From assembly GCF_947500655.1 (NCBI RefSeq), contig NZ_CANMSK010000019.1, forward strand, positions 19,929 to 83,928: a stretch of DNA of 64,000 nucleotides. The letters are read 5' to 3'. This DNA comes from an uncultured Psychrosphaera sp. Its GTDB lineage: Bacteria; Pseudomonadota; Gammaproteobacteria; Enterobacterales; Alteromonadaceae. The notes beneath the pieces are model-generated. The model was given only the letters and a program-made list of their open reading frames with translations, had not been told where the DNA came from and did no database searches. The translations under genes were made by a program, and so were the position numbers. This document shows positions 28,701 to 37,922 of the stretch, one piece after another. Each line of letters opens with the position of its first letter. Within the stretch, counting starts at the first letter, position 1.

Positions 28701-28841
28701 TTTAAGCACAAACTCAGGATCTTCCAATTGCCCTAAATTGGTATAAGAAATAACACCACCAATTAAAAGTAACACTGACAATAACCAAGACGTGGTTTTT
28801 TGGCGAATAAAGTACTTTGCGATGTCCATACCTTTAGCCAT
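25701..28841 (-). CDS. RND-family efflux permease
   Basis: About 1046 residues from ATG 28841, chosen because GAGGA lies six bases upstream and the start sits one base after the adaptor stop; an in-frame start at 28886 lies inside the adaptor. It has the AcrB-type plan: TM1, periplasmic porter domain, TM2-6 with the proton-relay motif GALIIALGMLVDNAIVVVEG, TM7 after an unusual acidic linker (DENNEEKDHEDP, about residue 530), a second porter domain and TM8-12. It exports drugs, solvents or metabolites using the proton gradient. It resembles the VmeI/MexK-like HAE-1 branch rather than heavy-metal types. The partner adaptor is immediately upstream, and no outer-membrane factor is nearby. Confidence 0.92.
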   Translation of the reverse strand: MAKGMDIAKYFIRQKTTSWLLSVLLLIGGVISYTNLGQLEDPEFVLKQAIIVTQYPGASPEQVEEEVTYPLENEIQKLAYVDNIKSITSNGISQIIVEMKSIYRKQELRQIWDELRRKVNDFSPSLPAGTSTPIIKDDFGDVFGVLFAVTGKGFAYDEINDYVDFIRRELVLVDGVGKVTVEGKQQEQVIIEISNNKMISLGLSTDYLYQILAQQNVVSNAGSVRVGNENIRFHPTGEFKSVQELGDLIVSPSGQNKRIKLSDIAKIYRDFVEVPTHIVRYDGQQAIYVGLSFASGSNVVDVGKMVDIKLAELEQYRPYGMELNTVYNQPKEVAVSVQGFIDSLLLAVVIVIIILLLFMGLKTGLLIGGILLITVMGTFIFMNIYDWQLHRVSLGALIIALGMLVDNAIVVVEGILIGMQKRLTKVEAASLIVKQTKWPLLAATFIAIIAFAPIGLSPDATGEFAGSLFYVLLISLLLSWITAITLTPFFATLLFKDKKYQNVTGTDVDQTSENGVSESDENNEEKDHEDPYKSGVYVGYKRLLEFALKMPKMTMLLMFFLFIGAGYGFKFVKKSFFPSSNLPMFYLEYRLPSGSDIRATSDTGAELETYASSLDKVQFISSTIGRGATRFMLTYKMEMSYSNYGQLIIRVEDKDSIIPVITNLREFIKLNYPNVESKITRVNIGPSSAAKIEARISGSDPAILRQLSDQTKQVLAADKGAMNITDDWKNMTKVIRPVFNAKAAREVGISKSDVDNLLLTNYRGKTVGVYRDGTERLPILIRLPDNERQTINTLEDMRIYSPVLRQYVPITQVVSEFKLEFENPVIMRRDRKRTITVMADHDILSDETAAQLFARVKPEIEKIQLPVGYEISWGGEFEASKKAQKPIFSALPLGFGIMFIITILLFNSFKIAAVIWTTVPLAIIGVTLGFLTTGIAFGFMSLLGLLSLSGMLIKNGIVLVEQINLEKNEGRELYDAIVHASVSRVRPVSMAAITTVLGMLPLLTDDFFKSMAVVIMFGLSFATVLTLIVVPVMYSLLIKEEDKVQS

Positions 28842-28842
28842 A

Positions 28843-29961
28843 TTACAGTCCTCTTTCTCTTGACCAAGGTTTAACTTGTTGGTCATTGGCGATTAAGTGG
28901 CTTCCTGTCGCAATTACAAGATCACCAACCATTAACTCGCTTTCTACTTTAGGTTTAATGGTGGCGCTGTTGTTGTTTATTTTTATTACTTCAACTTCGG
29001 TTAATACGGTTTTATTCGACTCATTTAATTTATAAACAAAGGTTTTTTCTTGACCTGCAAATTGATTTGGTAAAAATATAGACTCTACAGGAACAGAAAA
29101 ATAACTGTGCTCCACATCCATTATTTTATCCATTTCTACAATTAAGCTGCCGGTCATCCCTGATAACAAATTCATATCTTCAGGGATGTTCATAGCAAAT
29201 ACGACTTTATAAGATTTAGTTGCCATGTTTGGCGTGATGTCGTGTTCTTTTAATTTAACTTTAAATTTACGGTCTGGATTAACATCTAAAATAAAGGTTG
29301 GTTGGTATGTATTGTTCTCAGTATTTTTTGGTAATTTCGCCATTACGTTTTCTGATACTTCAATGGCTATATCAACTTGTTTACGACCTTGTAATTCCAT
29401 GATTGGTTGCTTAGCTTGTACAAATTCGTATTTTTCAACTTGTAACTGGGCAACGATGCCGTCAAATGGCGCAACAACCGTCGTGTATTTTACATTCGTT
29501 TGAGCAACATTAAATTGAGCTTCGGCAATATCAACTTGTGCTTTTGCTTCATCAAATGCTGAACTGGCAATTAGTTTTTCTTTAAACAATTGTTTTGCAC
29601 GAACAAATTGACTCTTGGCTAATTCGTAACGAGCATCAGCTTGCTTTAATTGCAGTAAATAATCTTTGTCATCTAACGTTGCCAGTACTTGTCCTTTTTT
29701 AACGGTTTCACCTGCTAATGCATATAACTGTGCGATTTCACCATTAACTCTAAACGTTAGATGTGCAATTTGTGTGGGTTCAACCGTAGCTGGAAAGGTT
29801 TTAATGCTATTGCCATTGGTAGAAATAACTTTCGCTACTTTTACTGGACGAATAACTGGTTCCTCTTGTGCTAAGTCAACGGCAGGCTCTGAACAAGCAA
29901 CCAAAAAAACAATTGTGGTTAATGACAAAGCGTTAACAAGAATACTTTTTAATACGGGCAT
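28843..29961 (-). CDS. RND efflux periplasmic adaptor lipoprotein
   Basis: About 372 residues from ATG 29961, which follows GGAA at six bases. The lipobox is IVFLVACS (Cys about 23 from this start). It has the membrane-fusion-protein domain order: barrel-sandwich half ALAGETVKKGQVLATLDDKDY, helical hairpin (about 95-150), second half TTVVAPFDGIVAQLQVEKYEFV, then beta-barrel and membrane-proximal domains. It ends one base before the permease start, so the two form an operon. It is divergent from a LysR regulator across about 100 bp. It would bridge the permease and a TolC-like channel encoded elsewhere. Confidence 0.92.
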   Translation of the reverse strand: MPVLKSILVNALSLTTIVFLVACSEPAVDLAQEEPVIRPVKVAKVISTNGNSIKTFPATVEPTQIAHLTFRVNGEIAQLYALAGETVKKGQVLATLDDKDYLLQLKQADARYELAKSQFVRAKQLFKEKLIASSAFDEAKAQVDIAEAQFNVAQTNVKYTTVVAPFDGIVAQLQVEKYEFVQAKQPIMELQGRKQVDIAIEVSENVMAKLPKNTENNTYQPTFILDVNPDRKFKVKLKEHDITPNMATKSYKVVFAMNIPEDMNLLSGMTGSLIVEMDKIMDVEHSYFSVPVESIFLPNQFAGQEKTFVYKLNESNKTVLTEVEVIKINNNSATIKPKVESELMVGDLVIATGSHLIANDQQVKPWSRERGL

Positions 29962-30088
29962 AATATTTTCCATCACAAATTAGTGTCGCTATAGTAGTTA
30001 AGTTAGTCTTTTATTAATATTTATATTAAATTAACATCTGTATAAATATTATTTATGATTTTTAGTTTTTATCAATATGGGTATGTAT

Positions 30089-30970
30089 ATGAATTTTGAG
30101 TTACTAAAGACTTTACAGGCCGTTGTCACGTCAGGCTCCATAAGCGAAGCCGCAAATCTATTATATAAAACCCAACCTGCCGTTAGTATGTCCATCAAAC
30201 GCTTAGAGTCTGATGTTGGTTTTGAAATTTTTGACCGCACAGGTTACCGCCTTGAGTTAACGGACAAAGGCAAAATATATTATCAAAAGAGTAAACAGAT
30301 ATTAGCTCAAGTTAACCAACTTAACAGCTTAAGTGAAAGTTATGCTAAAGGTGAAGAACACGCGGTAAGGATTGCCTTTGAAAGTACCGCAGATGTTAAT
30401 GACATGATGAAAAAAATTGTTCCAATACAAAGACAATTTCCCAACACTGAACTGCACTTACAAGGCGTGCAAATGTTAAATGCGCTGAAATTACTAACTG
30501 AACAACAAGTTGATTTGGCTGTTACGCCTTGGACTATTTCGTTTGAAAGTGTGGGTGATTTTGAGTCAAAGGTAGTAGGCCCTTTGAATTTTAGACTATG
30601 TATTCATAAAGACTTATTAAAACCATTTAACATAGACAAACCTGAACAAATAACAGCAAAAGTATTAAGACAAATACCACAATTAACGCCAATTAAACTT
30701 CCTTTTAATATGGACAAAACCAGTTTGGCTAAACAAATCAGTAACAGCATTGTTAAGATTGACGACATCTCATGTTTTTTGGCGGCGTTAAATGCTCAAC
30801 TTGGTTGGGGACCAATAACGGATACAGTATGGACAAACGAAATGGAGGAGAATCTAATTCGTTTTAAATTACCTGAAATAAATTCTGATGTTAATGCCGA
30901 AATTCGCATTGTAAAAAACAGATCAAAAGTATTAGGGCCTGCGGCTCAAGCAATTTGGGACAGCTTATAA
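30089..30970 (+). CDS. LysR-family regulator divergent from the RND pump
   Basis: About 293 residues from ATG 30089 (MNFELLKTLQAVV), the canonical LTTR start; an in-frame ATG at 30077 lacks a Shine-Dalgarno. The HTH is SISEAANLLYKTQPAVSMSIKRLES (about 14-38) followed by FDRTGYRLELTDKG. The effector domain is typical. The intergenic region to the adaptor contains the AT-rich palindrome TTAATATTTATATTAA (30014-30029), a weak candidate operator. Divergence suggests it controls the efflux operon and itself. The inducer is unknown. The gene ends 37 bp before the convergent prpF, with no clear terminator. Confidence 0.9.
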   Translation: MNFELLKTLQAVVTSGSISEAANLLYKTQPAVSMSIKRLESDVGFEIFDRTGYRLELTDKGKIYYQKSKQILAQVNQLNSLSESYAKGEEHAVRIAFESTADVNDMMKKIVPIQRQFPNTELHLQGVQMLNALKLLTEQQVDLAVTPWTISFESVGDFESKVVGPLNFRLCIHKDLLKPFNIDKPEQITAKVLRQIPQLTPIKLPFNMDKTSLAKQISNSIVKIDDISCFLAALNAQLGWGPITDTVWTNEMEENLIRFKLPEINSDVNAEIRIVKNRSKVLGPAAQAIWDSL

Positions 30971-31006
30971 ACTGTCCACTATTTTGGAGCAGATCAAGTC
31001 TTATTG

Positions 31007-32200
31007 TTAAAATGAATCGCCAGGAATACGTACCCAACCTTCCATTAACACTCTAGCACTTCGGCTCATTGACACTTTATTAACTATCCACTCACCATTT
31101 ACTTGCTCAGTTTTCGCACCGACTTTCAATGTGCCTGATGGGTGTCCAAAGCTCACGGATTGCGTACTTCCCGTTGCAATAACTTGAGCAACTAACGTTC
31201 CCGGTATTGCAGCTGCGGTTCCGATGGCAACGGCGGCGGTTCCCATCATAGCGTGATGTAGTTTCCCCATTGATAACGCACGGACATTTAAGTCTATATC
31301 ATCCCCTTTTATGCTTTTACCACTGGATGAAACATATGATTTATTACCGCTTACAAATGCCACTTTTGGTGTATGTTGACGTTCAGCAGCTTGAGCAATA
31401 TTATCGATAAGTCCCATTTTTAATGCGCCATAAGCACGAATAGTTTCAAATCTAGCCAATGCTTGTTCATCGTTATTAATATCATCTTGTACCTCAGTAC
31501 CTTTGTAACCTAAGTCTGCTGCATTTAAGAAGATAGTTGGAATACCCGCATTGATCATAGTGACGTCATAACTCGCCGCGGAAAATTTACCAACCGCAGG
31601 TACATCTAATTTATCAGTGACATTACCTGTTGGAAACATAGCTTCAGAGCTATCTACTGGCGCAACAAAATCCACTTGAACTTCTGCTGCGGGAAAGGTC
31701 ACTCCGTCTAATTCAAAGTCACCGGTTTCTTGTACTTCACCATTGGTTATTGGTACATGGGCGATGATGGTTTTTTGAATGTTTTTTTGCCATATTCGTA
31801 CAATTGTATGCCCATTTTCAGGTACACGTTTGGCATCAACTAACCCATTTGAAATAGCAAACGAACCAACCGCCGCAGTTAAATTTCCACAATTACCACT
31901 CCAATCGACAAACGCTTTATCGATAGCAACTTGGCCAAATAAGTAATCCACATCGTGATCTGCTTGCCCACTTTTGGCCAAAATCACCGTTTTACTGGTA
32001 CTTGAGGTTGCACCTCCCATACCGTCTGTTTGCTTTGCATAAGGATCAGGACTGCCAATCACACGTAACAACATGTTATCTCTAGCCTTACCAGCTACCT
32101 GACATTTCTCAGGCAAGTCCGTTAAGCTAAAAAACACACCTTTGCTAGTGCCGCCGCGCATGTAAGTTGCTGGAATTTTTACTTGTGGAACGTGTTTCAT
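31007..32200 (-). CDS. prpF: 2-methylaconitate cis-trans isomerase PrpF
   Basis: A 397-residue PrpF-family isomerase (diaminopimelate-epimerase-like fold in duplicate). It opens with VKIPATYMRGGTSKGVFF, and the glycine-rich DWSGNCGNLTAAVG and later PSGTLKVGA loops are conserved. PrpF works with AcnD in the methylcitrate cycle, isomerising trans- to cis-2-methylaconitate. AGGGCTGA precedes the ATG. It is the last gene of the prp operon, 23 bp after acnD. Its presence together with AcnD, rather than PrpD, defines the AcnD/PrpF version of the pathway. Confidence 0.95.
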   Translation of the reverse strand: MKHVPQVKIPATYMRGGTSKGVFFSLTDLPEKCQVAGKARDNMLLRVIGSPDPYAKQTDGMGGATSSTSKTVILAKSGQADHDVDYLFGQVAIDKAFVDWSGNCGNLTAAVGSFAISNGLVDAKRVPENGHTIVRIWQKNIQKTIIAHVPITNGEVQETGDFELDGVTFPAAEVQVDFVAPVDSSEAMFPTGNVTDKLDVPAVGKFSAASYDVTMINAGIPTIFLNAADLGYKGTEVQDDINNDEQALARFETIRAYGALKMGLIDNIAQAAERQHTPKVAFVSGNKSYVSSSGKSIKGDDIDLNVRALSMGKLHHAMMGTAAVAIGTAAAIPGTLVAQVIATGSTQSVSFGHPSGTLKVGAKTEQVNGEWIVNKVSMSRSARVLMEGWVRIPGDSF

Positions 32201-32223
32201 TATTCAGCCCTATTCTATTTCTG

Positions 32224-34866
32224 CTAAGCGTTAGATTGTAAAAAGTCTTGAGCAAATTTCTGTAATACGCCACCAGCGTTATAAACCGAAACTTCTTCTG
32301 CGGTATCTAAACGACACTTAACCGGTATGGTCACCACTTCCCCTGCACTCGTACCCGAGGTTCTGGTCATTAATACGGACATTGTACCGCCTGAGGCTAT
32401 GTCTCCAGCAACATCGTAGGTTTCTGTTCCGTCGATGTTGTAAGTTTTTCTGGTTTCACCATTAATAAATTCAAGTGGTAATACGCCCATTCCCACTAAG
32501 TTGGTACGGTGTATACGTTCAAAACCTTCAGCAACGATAACTTCAACACCTGCTAAACGAACCCCTTTTGCTGCCCAATCTCTTGAAGAGCCCTGACCAT
32601 AATCGGCACCTGCAATAATAATAAGCGGTTGTTTACGTTGCATGTAGGTTTCAATCGCTTCCCACATACGGCTTTCTTTGCCTTCAGGTTCAATACGCGC
32701 GTACGAACCTTGTTTTACGTTGCCTTGTTCATCTAATACCATTTCATTAAACAATTTAGGGTTAGCAAACGTAGCGCGTTGTGCCGTTAAATGATCGCCT
32801 CTGTGTGTGGCATAAGAATTAAAATCTTCTTCTGGTAAGCCCATCTTATGTAAATAAGCACCTGCTGCGCTATTTAACTGGATAGCATTAGACGGTGATA
32901 AATGATCTGTAGTGATGTTGTCACCAAGTACAGCAAGTGGCACCATGCCTTTCATTGTTCGCTCGCCGGCTATTGCGCCTTCTCCCTCTTTATTCCAGTA
33001 GGGTGGACGGCGAATATAAGTGCTCTGTGGACGCCAGTTGTATAACGGACTTTCAGCAGGTTCAAATGCACCTAAGTCAAACATAGGTGTGTAAACTTGT
33101 TTAAATTGTTCTGGTTTTACACAAGTACTAACAATACGGTCTATCTCTTCATCACTCGGCCAAATGTCTTTTAATGTAATATCCTTGCCTTGAGTGTCTT
33201 GACCTAAAACATCTTTTTCAATATCAAAACGAATCGTCCCAGCAATTGCATAAGCCACAACTAGCGGAGGTGACGCTAAAAACGCTTGTTTAGCGAATGG
33301 ATGAATTCGTCCGTCAAAGTTACGATTACCAGATAAAACGGCTGTGGTATATAAATCTCTGTCTATAATTTCTTGCTGTATTTTAGGGTCCAGAGCACCA
33401 CTCATGCCATTACAAGTAGTACAGGCGTAACCGACAATACCAAAACCTAATTTTTCCATCTCAGGCAATAAACCAGATTCTTCCAAATACAATTTAGCGA
33501 CTTTAGAACCCGGCGCAAACGAAGATTTAACCCAAGGTTTACGAACTAAACCAAGCTCGTTAGCACGTTTAGCTATTAAGCCTGCCGCCACTACATTGCG
33601 TGGATTTGAAGTATTGGTACAACTAGTAATAGCGGCAATGATCACAGCGCCATCTGGCATTTCACCGTCTTTTTCTTGTTGTTTACATTCACTTAAATCT
33701 TTTGCGATACCTGAAGATGTTAAATCAGCGGTAGCTAATCTACGATGTGGATTTGAAGGGCCAGCCATGTTTCGACAAACCGATGATAGATCAAATTCTA
33801 AAACTCGTTCGTATTGTGCATCAACTAAGTCATCTGCCCATAAACCAGTTTGTTTAGCATAGGTTTCTACTAATTCGACTTGCTCAGGCTCACGTCCTGT
33901 TAATTTAAGATAATCAATGGTTTGCTGGTCGATATAAAACATCCCTGCCGATGCACCGTATTCTGGTGTCATATTAGATATTGTTGCTCTGTCACCAATA
34001 GTTAGTTCTTTTGTGCCTTCGCCAAAAAACTCTAAGTAGCTAGAAACCACTTTTGAGTTTCGTAAAAACTCGGTAATAGCAAGAACAATGTCTGTTGCAG
34101 TAATACCAGATTGACGCTTTCCTGTTAACTTAACGCCAATTATATTAGGTAAACGCATCATAGATGGGCGGCCTAACATAACCGTTTCAGCTTCTAATCC
34201 ACCAACACCAATAGCGATAACACCCAATGCATCAACATGCGGTGTGTGGCTATCTGTACCTACACAAGTATCGGGATAAGCAACTCCATCTCTTAGTTGG
34301 ATAACTGGAGACATTTTTTCTAAATTAATTTGATGCATGATGCCGTTTCCGGCTGGAATAACATCTACATTTTTAAATGCGGTTTTGGTCCATTCTATAA
34401 AATGAAATCTGTCTTCATTACGTCTATCTTCAATTACTCGGTTTTTATCAAACGCATCAGACTCAAAACCGCCAAATTCTACCGCCAATGAATGATCAAC
34501 GATCAATTGAGTAGGAACAACAGGATTTACTTTGGCAGGGTCGCCACCTTGATCCGCAATTGCATCTCGTAAACCAGCTAAATCCACTAATGCTGTTTGG
34601 CCTAAAATGTCATGACAAACCACACGAGCAGGATACCAAGGGAAATCGAGATCTTGTTTACGATAGATCAATTGTTCTAAAGCACTGGTTAGATCTTTAG
34701 GATCACAACGGCGAACTAATTGCTCTGCTAATACGCGAGATGTATAAGGTAATTTAGCATAAGATCCTACACTGATCTCTTCAACAGCTTGTCTAGTATC
34801 AAAGTAATCTATAGTTGAATTACCAAGTTTATAACCTGGTAATGGCTTGCGATATTCATAATTCAT
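32224..34866 (-). CDS. acnD: Fe/S-dependent 2-methylisocitrate dehydratase AcnD
   Basis: About 880 residues from ATG 34866 (MNYEYRKPLPGYKL), with GGAT upstream; four extra codons to 34878 are unlikely. It is an aconitase-superfamily enzyme with [4Fe-4S] ligands in ITSCTNTSNP and CTTCNGMSG, substrate loop DSHTPHVDALGVIAIGVGG, and the swivel domain containing GADYGQGSSRDWAAKG. It converts 2-methylcitrate to a methylaconitate that PrpF isomerises. It sits between prpC and prpF. A perfect 16-bp inverted repeat lies in the gap to prpC. Confidence 0.95.
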   Translation of the reverse strand: MNYEYRKPLPGYKLGNSTIDYFDTRQAVEEISVGSYAKLPYTSRVLAEQLVRRCDPKDLTSALEQLIYRKQDLDFPWYPARVVCHDILGQTALVDLAGLRDAIADQGGDPAKVNPVVPTQLIVDHSLAVEFGGFESDAFDKNRVIEDRRNEDRFHFIEWTKTAFKNVDVIPAGNGIMHQINLEKMSPVIQLRDGVAYPDTCVGTDSHTPHVDALGVIAIGVGGLEAETVMLGRPSMMRLPNIIGVKLTGKRQSGITATDIVLAITEFLRNSKVVSSYLEFFGEGTKELTIGDRATISNMTPEYGASAGMFYIDQQTIDYLKLTGREPEQVELVETYAKQTGLWADDLVDAQYERVLEFDLSSVCRNMAGPSNPHRRLATADLTSSGIAKDLSECKQQEKDGEMPDGAVIIAAITSCTNTSNPRNVVAAGLIAKRANELGLVRKPWVKSSFAPGSKVAKLYLEESGLLPEMEKLGFGIVGYACTTCNGMSGALDPKIQQEIIDRDLYTTAVLSGNRNFDGRIHPFAKQAFLASPPLVVAYAIAGTIRFDIEKDVLGQDTQGKDITLKDIWPSDEEIDRIVSTCVKPEQFKQVYTPMFDLGAFEPAESPLYNWRPQSTYIRRPPYWNKEGEGAIAGERTMKGMVPLAVLGDNITTDHLSPSNAIQLNSAAGAYLHKMGLPEEDFNSYATHRGDHLTAQRATFANPKLFNEMVLDEQGNVKQGSYARIEPEGKESRMWEAIETYMQRKQPLIIIAGADYGQGSSRDWAAKGVRLAGVEVIVAEGFERIHRTNLVGMGVLPLEFINGETRKTYNIDGTETYDVAGDIASGGTMSVLMTRTSGTSAGEVVTIPVKCRLDTAEEVSVYNAGGVLQKFAQDFLQSNA

Positions 34867-34916
34867 ATTGTGATCCACGTAAAAAGTGAAGAAATAACTA
34901 AAAACAATGCCTAGTG

Positions 34917-34952
34917 TGACTAAAGGTCAAATCCCTATTTGACCTTTAGTCA
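34917..34952 (-). repeat. Perfect 16-bp inverted repeat between prpC and acnD
   Basis: TGACTAAAGGTCAAAT (34917-34932) and its exact complement (34937-34952) are separated by a 4-nt loop. No T-run follows on the transcribed minus strand, so it is not a standard terminator. In the mRNA it would form a very stable stem-loop about 50 nt before acnD. Confidence 0.95.
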
Positions 34953-34981
34953 GTTCTGAAACCTAAACTTAAGATCAAAGT

Positions 34982-36106
34982 TTAACGCTGGGATATAGCG
35001 ATTACTTTTCTTGGTTCAGAGCCAATGTAATCGGCACTAGGTCGAATAATTCGATTGTTACTACGTTGCTCCATAATATGAGCAGCCCAACCCGTTAAAC
35101 GTGAACAAACAAATATAGGGGTAAATAGTTTGGTTGGAATTCCCATATAGTTATAGGTTGAAGCATGGAAGAAATCTGCATTACAGAACAGTTTTTTGGT
35201 GTCCCACATAAACTCTTCACAGGCTACAGAAATATCATAAAGAGATGTGTCACCGTTTTCCTGTGCGAGTTTTTCTGACCATCTTTTTATGATCACATTA
35301 CGTGGGTCTGACTCTCTATAAATTGCATGGCCAAAGCCCATAATTTTTTCTTTGCGTTCTAACATGCCAGCCATTTGGATTTTTGCATCTTCTGGTGACT
35401 TGAACTTCAAAATCATATCCATAGCCGCTTCATTTGCGCCACCATGCAATGGACCTCGTAAAGTACCAATGGCTCCGGTTACACAAGAATACATATCAGA
35501 TAATGTTGAAGCACAAACACGAGCGGTAAAAGTAGATGCGTTAAATTCATGTTCCGCATATAAGATAAGAGAAACATCCATAACTTTACGATGTTGCTCC
35601 GACGGTGTTTTACCGTTTAACAAACGTAAGAAATGACCTGCCAGTAAATCTTCATCAGAGGTACAATCAATTTCTACGTTCTCATGAGTAAATTTATACC
35701 AGTAACACATAATAGCTGGGAATGCGGCAAGTAAACGATTAGCTGCTTTGTTTTGCTCAGCAAAACTAGTTTCTGGCTCTAGATTACCAAGGAAAGAACA
35801 ACCTGTTCGCATTACATCCATTGGATGGGCATTTTTAGGAATTAGTTTTAACACGCTTTTTAATGCATCTGGTAAGTCACGCATGCTTTTTAATTCAGAT
35901 TTATAAGCATCTAATTCGGCTTGATTTGGTAACTCACCATTAAAGAGTAAATATGCGACTTCTTCAAACGTCGCATTGTCAGCAAGATCCGATACATCAT
36001 ATCCACAATATGTTAAACCAGAACCTGACTTGCCAACAGTACATAATTTGGTTTCGCCAGCACTTTGACCACGTAATCCTGCACCACTTAGTTTTTTATC
36101 ACTCAT
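34982..36106 (-). CDS. prpC: 2-methylcitrate synthase PrpC
   Basis: About 374 residues from ATG 36106: AGGGG is six bases upstream, whereas an ATG at 36112 would touch the Shine-Dalgarno. It is a citrate-synthase fold with catalytic motifs LHGGANEAAMDMI (His), MGFGHAIYRESDPR (His) and Asp in the C-terminal part (NADFFHASTYNYMGIP). It condenses propionyl-CoA with oxaloacetate. The length is that of PrpC rather than the ~430-residue GltA. It is second in the operon after prpB. Confidence 0.95.
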   Translation of the reverse strand: MSDKKLSGAGLRGQSAGETKLCTVGKSGSGLTYCGYDVSDLADNATFEEVAYLLFNGELPNQAELDAYKSELKSMRDLPDALKSVLKLIPKNAHPMDVMRTGCSFLGNLEPETSFAEQNKAANRLLAAFPAIMCYWYKFTHENVEIDCTSDEDLLAGHFLRLLNGKTPSEQHRKVMDVSLILYAEHEFNASTFTARVCASTLSDMYSCVTGAIGTLRGPLHGGANEAAMDMILKFKSPEDAKIQMAGMLERKEKIMGFGHAIYRESDPRNVIIKRWSEKLAQENGDTSLYDISVACEEFMWDTKKLFCNADFFHASTYNYMGIPTKLFTPIFVCSRLTGWAAHIMEQRSNNRIIRPSADYIGSEPRKVIAISQR

Positions 36107-36236
36107 TGTCATCCCCTTAATATTATTTTGTATAGTGTCTTCTAAGCGTTACTTCTGACGGCTGATTAATAGCTTAGTTAGACTTATTTTTATTTTAGTT
36201 GATATTTTATTGTCAATAATTTCGGTTTATGTTTTT

Positions 36237-37115
36237 TTACTTGTTTTTACCTTCGGCAAATAAACTATCTAATTTTTGTTCATAGTCGTGATAACCAAGG
36301 TAGTCATACAAGTCCATTCTGGTTTGCATTGAATCGACCACGTCTTTTTGATCACCCTTTTCTAATATGGATGTGTAAACTGACTCAGCAGCTTTATTCA
36401 TTGCTCTAAAGGCACTTAATGGATACAAGACCATCGCGGCCCCCCATTCACCTAATTGCTTTTTATTCCATAATTCGGTTTGACCAAACTCAGTAATATT
36501 GGCAAGAATAGGAACATTTAAGGCTTGCGAAAATGCACGATAATGTTCTTCGGTTTTTACCGCTTCAGCAAAAATCCCATCAGCACCTGCAGCAACATAA
36601 GCTTTTGCTCTGGCAATAGCGGACTCAAGCCCTTCTTGAGCAAATGAGTCTGTACGAGCCATAATGAAAAAATCAGGGTCGATACGAGCATCAACCGCCG
36701 CTTTGATTCGGTCGACCATTTCGTCAATTGAAACAACTTCTTTATTTGGACGATGACCACAACGCTTTTGAGCCACTTGATCTTCAATGTGAACGGCTGC
36801 TGCACCAGCTTTTTCCATATCACGAATGGTTTTAGCAATATTGAATGCGCCGCCCCAACCAGTATCAACATCAACTAACAAAGGTAAGTCACAGGCTGAA
36901 GTTATACGTTGAACATCTACGATAACGTCATTTAATGATGTCATGCCTAAATCTGGTAAGCCGTAAGAAGCATTTGCCACTCCGCCACCTGATAAATAAA
37001 TAGCTTTATGACCGATTTGTTTGGCCATCATTGCTGAATAAGCATTGATAGTTCCAACAATTTGTAGTGGTTTATTGTTGACTAATGCTTGACGAAATTT
37101 TTTTCCTGCACTCAT
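36237..37115 (-). CDS. prpB: 2-methylisocitrate lyase PrpB
   Basis: A 292-residue isocitrate-lyase/PEP-mutase superfamily enzyme. The catalytic Cys is in [10 protein letters not shown] (KRCGH motif), the Mg-binding region is [11 protein letters not shown], and HIEDQ precedes the active-site loop. It cleaves 2-methylisocitrate to pyruvate and succinate, the last step of the methylcitrate cycle. AGAGAG precedes the ATG at seven bases. It lies 65 bp after prpR and 130 bp before prpC. Both gaps lack terminators, so the cluster is probably one transcript or a prpR-led one. Confidence 0.95.
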   Translation of the reverse strand: MSAGKKFRQALVNNKPLQIVGTINAYSAMMAKQIGHKAIYLSGGGVANASYGLPDLGMTSLNDVIVDVQRITSACDLPLLVDVDTGWGGAFNIAKTIRDMEKAGAAAVHIEDQVAQKRCGHRPNKEVVSIDEMVDRIKAAVDARIDPDFFIMARTDSFAQEGLESAIARAKAYVAAGADGIFAEAVKTEEHYRAFSQALNVPILANITEFGQTELWNKKQLGEWGAAMVLYPLSAFRAMNKAAESVYTSILEKGDQKDVVDSMQTRMDLYDYLGYHDYEQKLDSLFAEGKNK

Positions 37116-37180
37116 AATTTACTCTCTTAAACTAGTTAATTTAAAGATCTAGTTGGTTTAAAGCTTTAGTTAGTTAAAGG

Positions 37181-37849
37181 TTAAGCCAGTTTGTTAGCAA
37201 TATTGTTTTTTGAATACGTTATATGACGACGCATTAGCATTTCAGCCAACTCTTCGTCTTTATTTTCAATGGCACGGACTATCGATTTGTGCTCATCAAA
37301 TGCGGTTGTGATCCTTGGACCTGACATACCGAGTTGAACTCGATACATACGAACTAAGTGATAAATGCCGTCAACTAATAAGGAAATGAGTTGTTTGTTT
37401 TTACAGCCAAGGATAATACGATAATGAAAGTCAACATCTCCGGCTTCTTGATAATAAGAGCCCTCTTGTTTAACTTTTTCCGCGTGGGTTTCTAATAGTT
37501 GATTTAGTTCTGCAATTTCTTCAGAGGTCATATTTTTTGCTGCCAATCTGGCTGCCATCCCTTCCAAAGATTCTCTTATTTGGTAAAGCTCAATTAAGCC
37601 ATCTGGCGTTAACGATACAACTCTTGCACCGACATTGGCTTTTCGCTCAACTAAGTGACACGTTTCCAAACGATTTATAGATTCTCTTATTACAGCACGG
37701 CTAACTCCGTACTTTGTCGACAATTCCGTTTCACTAAGTTTGCTACCAGATGCGATATCGCCTTCCACAATAGCGTACCTAATACTCAATAATGTCTTAT
37801 CTGACGAGGTTATAGCCTGCTCAATCGGTTTGGTATAGTTAAGAGTCAT
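37181..37849 (-). CDS. prpR: GntR/FCD-family regulator of propionate catabolism
   Basis: A 222-residue FadR-subfamily GntR protein. The winged HTH is at about 15-75 (KLSETELSTKYGVSRAVIRESINRLE). The FCD effector domain carries candidate metal ligands in AGDVDFHYRI and the C-terminal MRRHI helix. As in Shewanella and other Alteromonadales, a GntR-type PrpR heads the prp cluster. The palindrome TTGTCGACAA occurs twice upstream of the start and once inside the coding sequence, in the ELSTKYG region of the HTH. The likely effector is 2-methylcitrate or a related acid (inference). The name follows the Alteromonadales usage and is unrelated to the sigma-54 PrpR of enterics. Confidence 0.9.
   Translation of the reverse strand: MTLNYTKPIEQAITSSDKTLLSIRYAIVEGDIASGSKLSETELSTKYGVSRAVIRESINRLETCHLVERKANVGARVVSLTPDGLIELYQIRESLEGMAARLAAKNMTSEEIAELNQLLETHAEKVKQEGSYYQEAGDVDFHYRIILGCKNKQLISLLVDGIYHLVRMYRVQLGMSGPRITTAFDEHKSIVRAIENKDEELAEMLMRRHITYSKNNIANKLA
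37714..37723. promoter_or_regulatory. PrpR-like palindrome inside the prpR coding region
   Basis: The decamer TTGTCGACAA is identical to the two sites upstream of prpR and lies about 130 bp inside the gene. It could be an auxiliary operator for looping or roadblock, or a coincidence of coding (E-L-S-T-K). Confidence 0.45.
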
Positions 37850-37870
37850 ATTTATACTAATTAATTAATG

Positions 37871-37880
37871 TTGTCGACAA
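37871..37880. promoter_or_regulatory. Probable PrpR operator 1
   Basis: The perfect palindrome TTGTCGACAA (ATG side, 22-31 bp before prpR) lies where an autorepressor would block the promoter. From memory, the motif ATTGTCGACAAT is reported for GntR-type PrpR of Shewanella-like bacteria. Confidence 0.75.
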
Positions 37881-37922
37881 TTTAGGCCTATCCATCTAAT
37901 TCGTCAAGCAAATCTGTCTGTT

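Noticed and set aside
36557..36874. 105-codon minus-strand frame within prpB
   Set aside because: Out-of-frame shadow of the well-supported PrpB coding sequence, with no conserved features.
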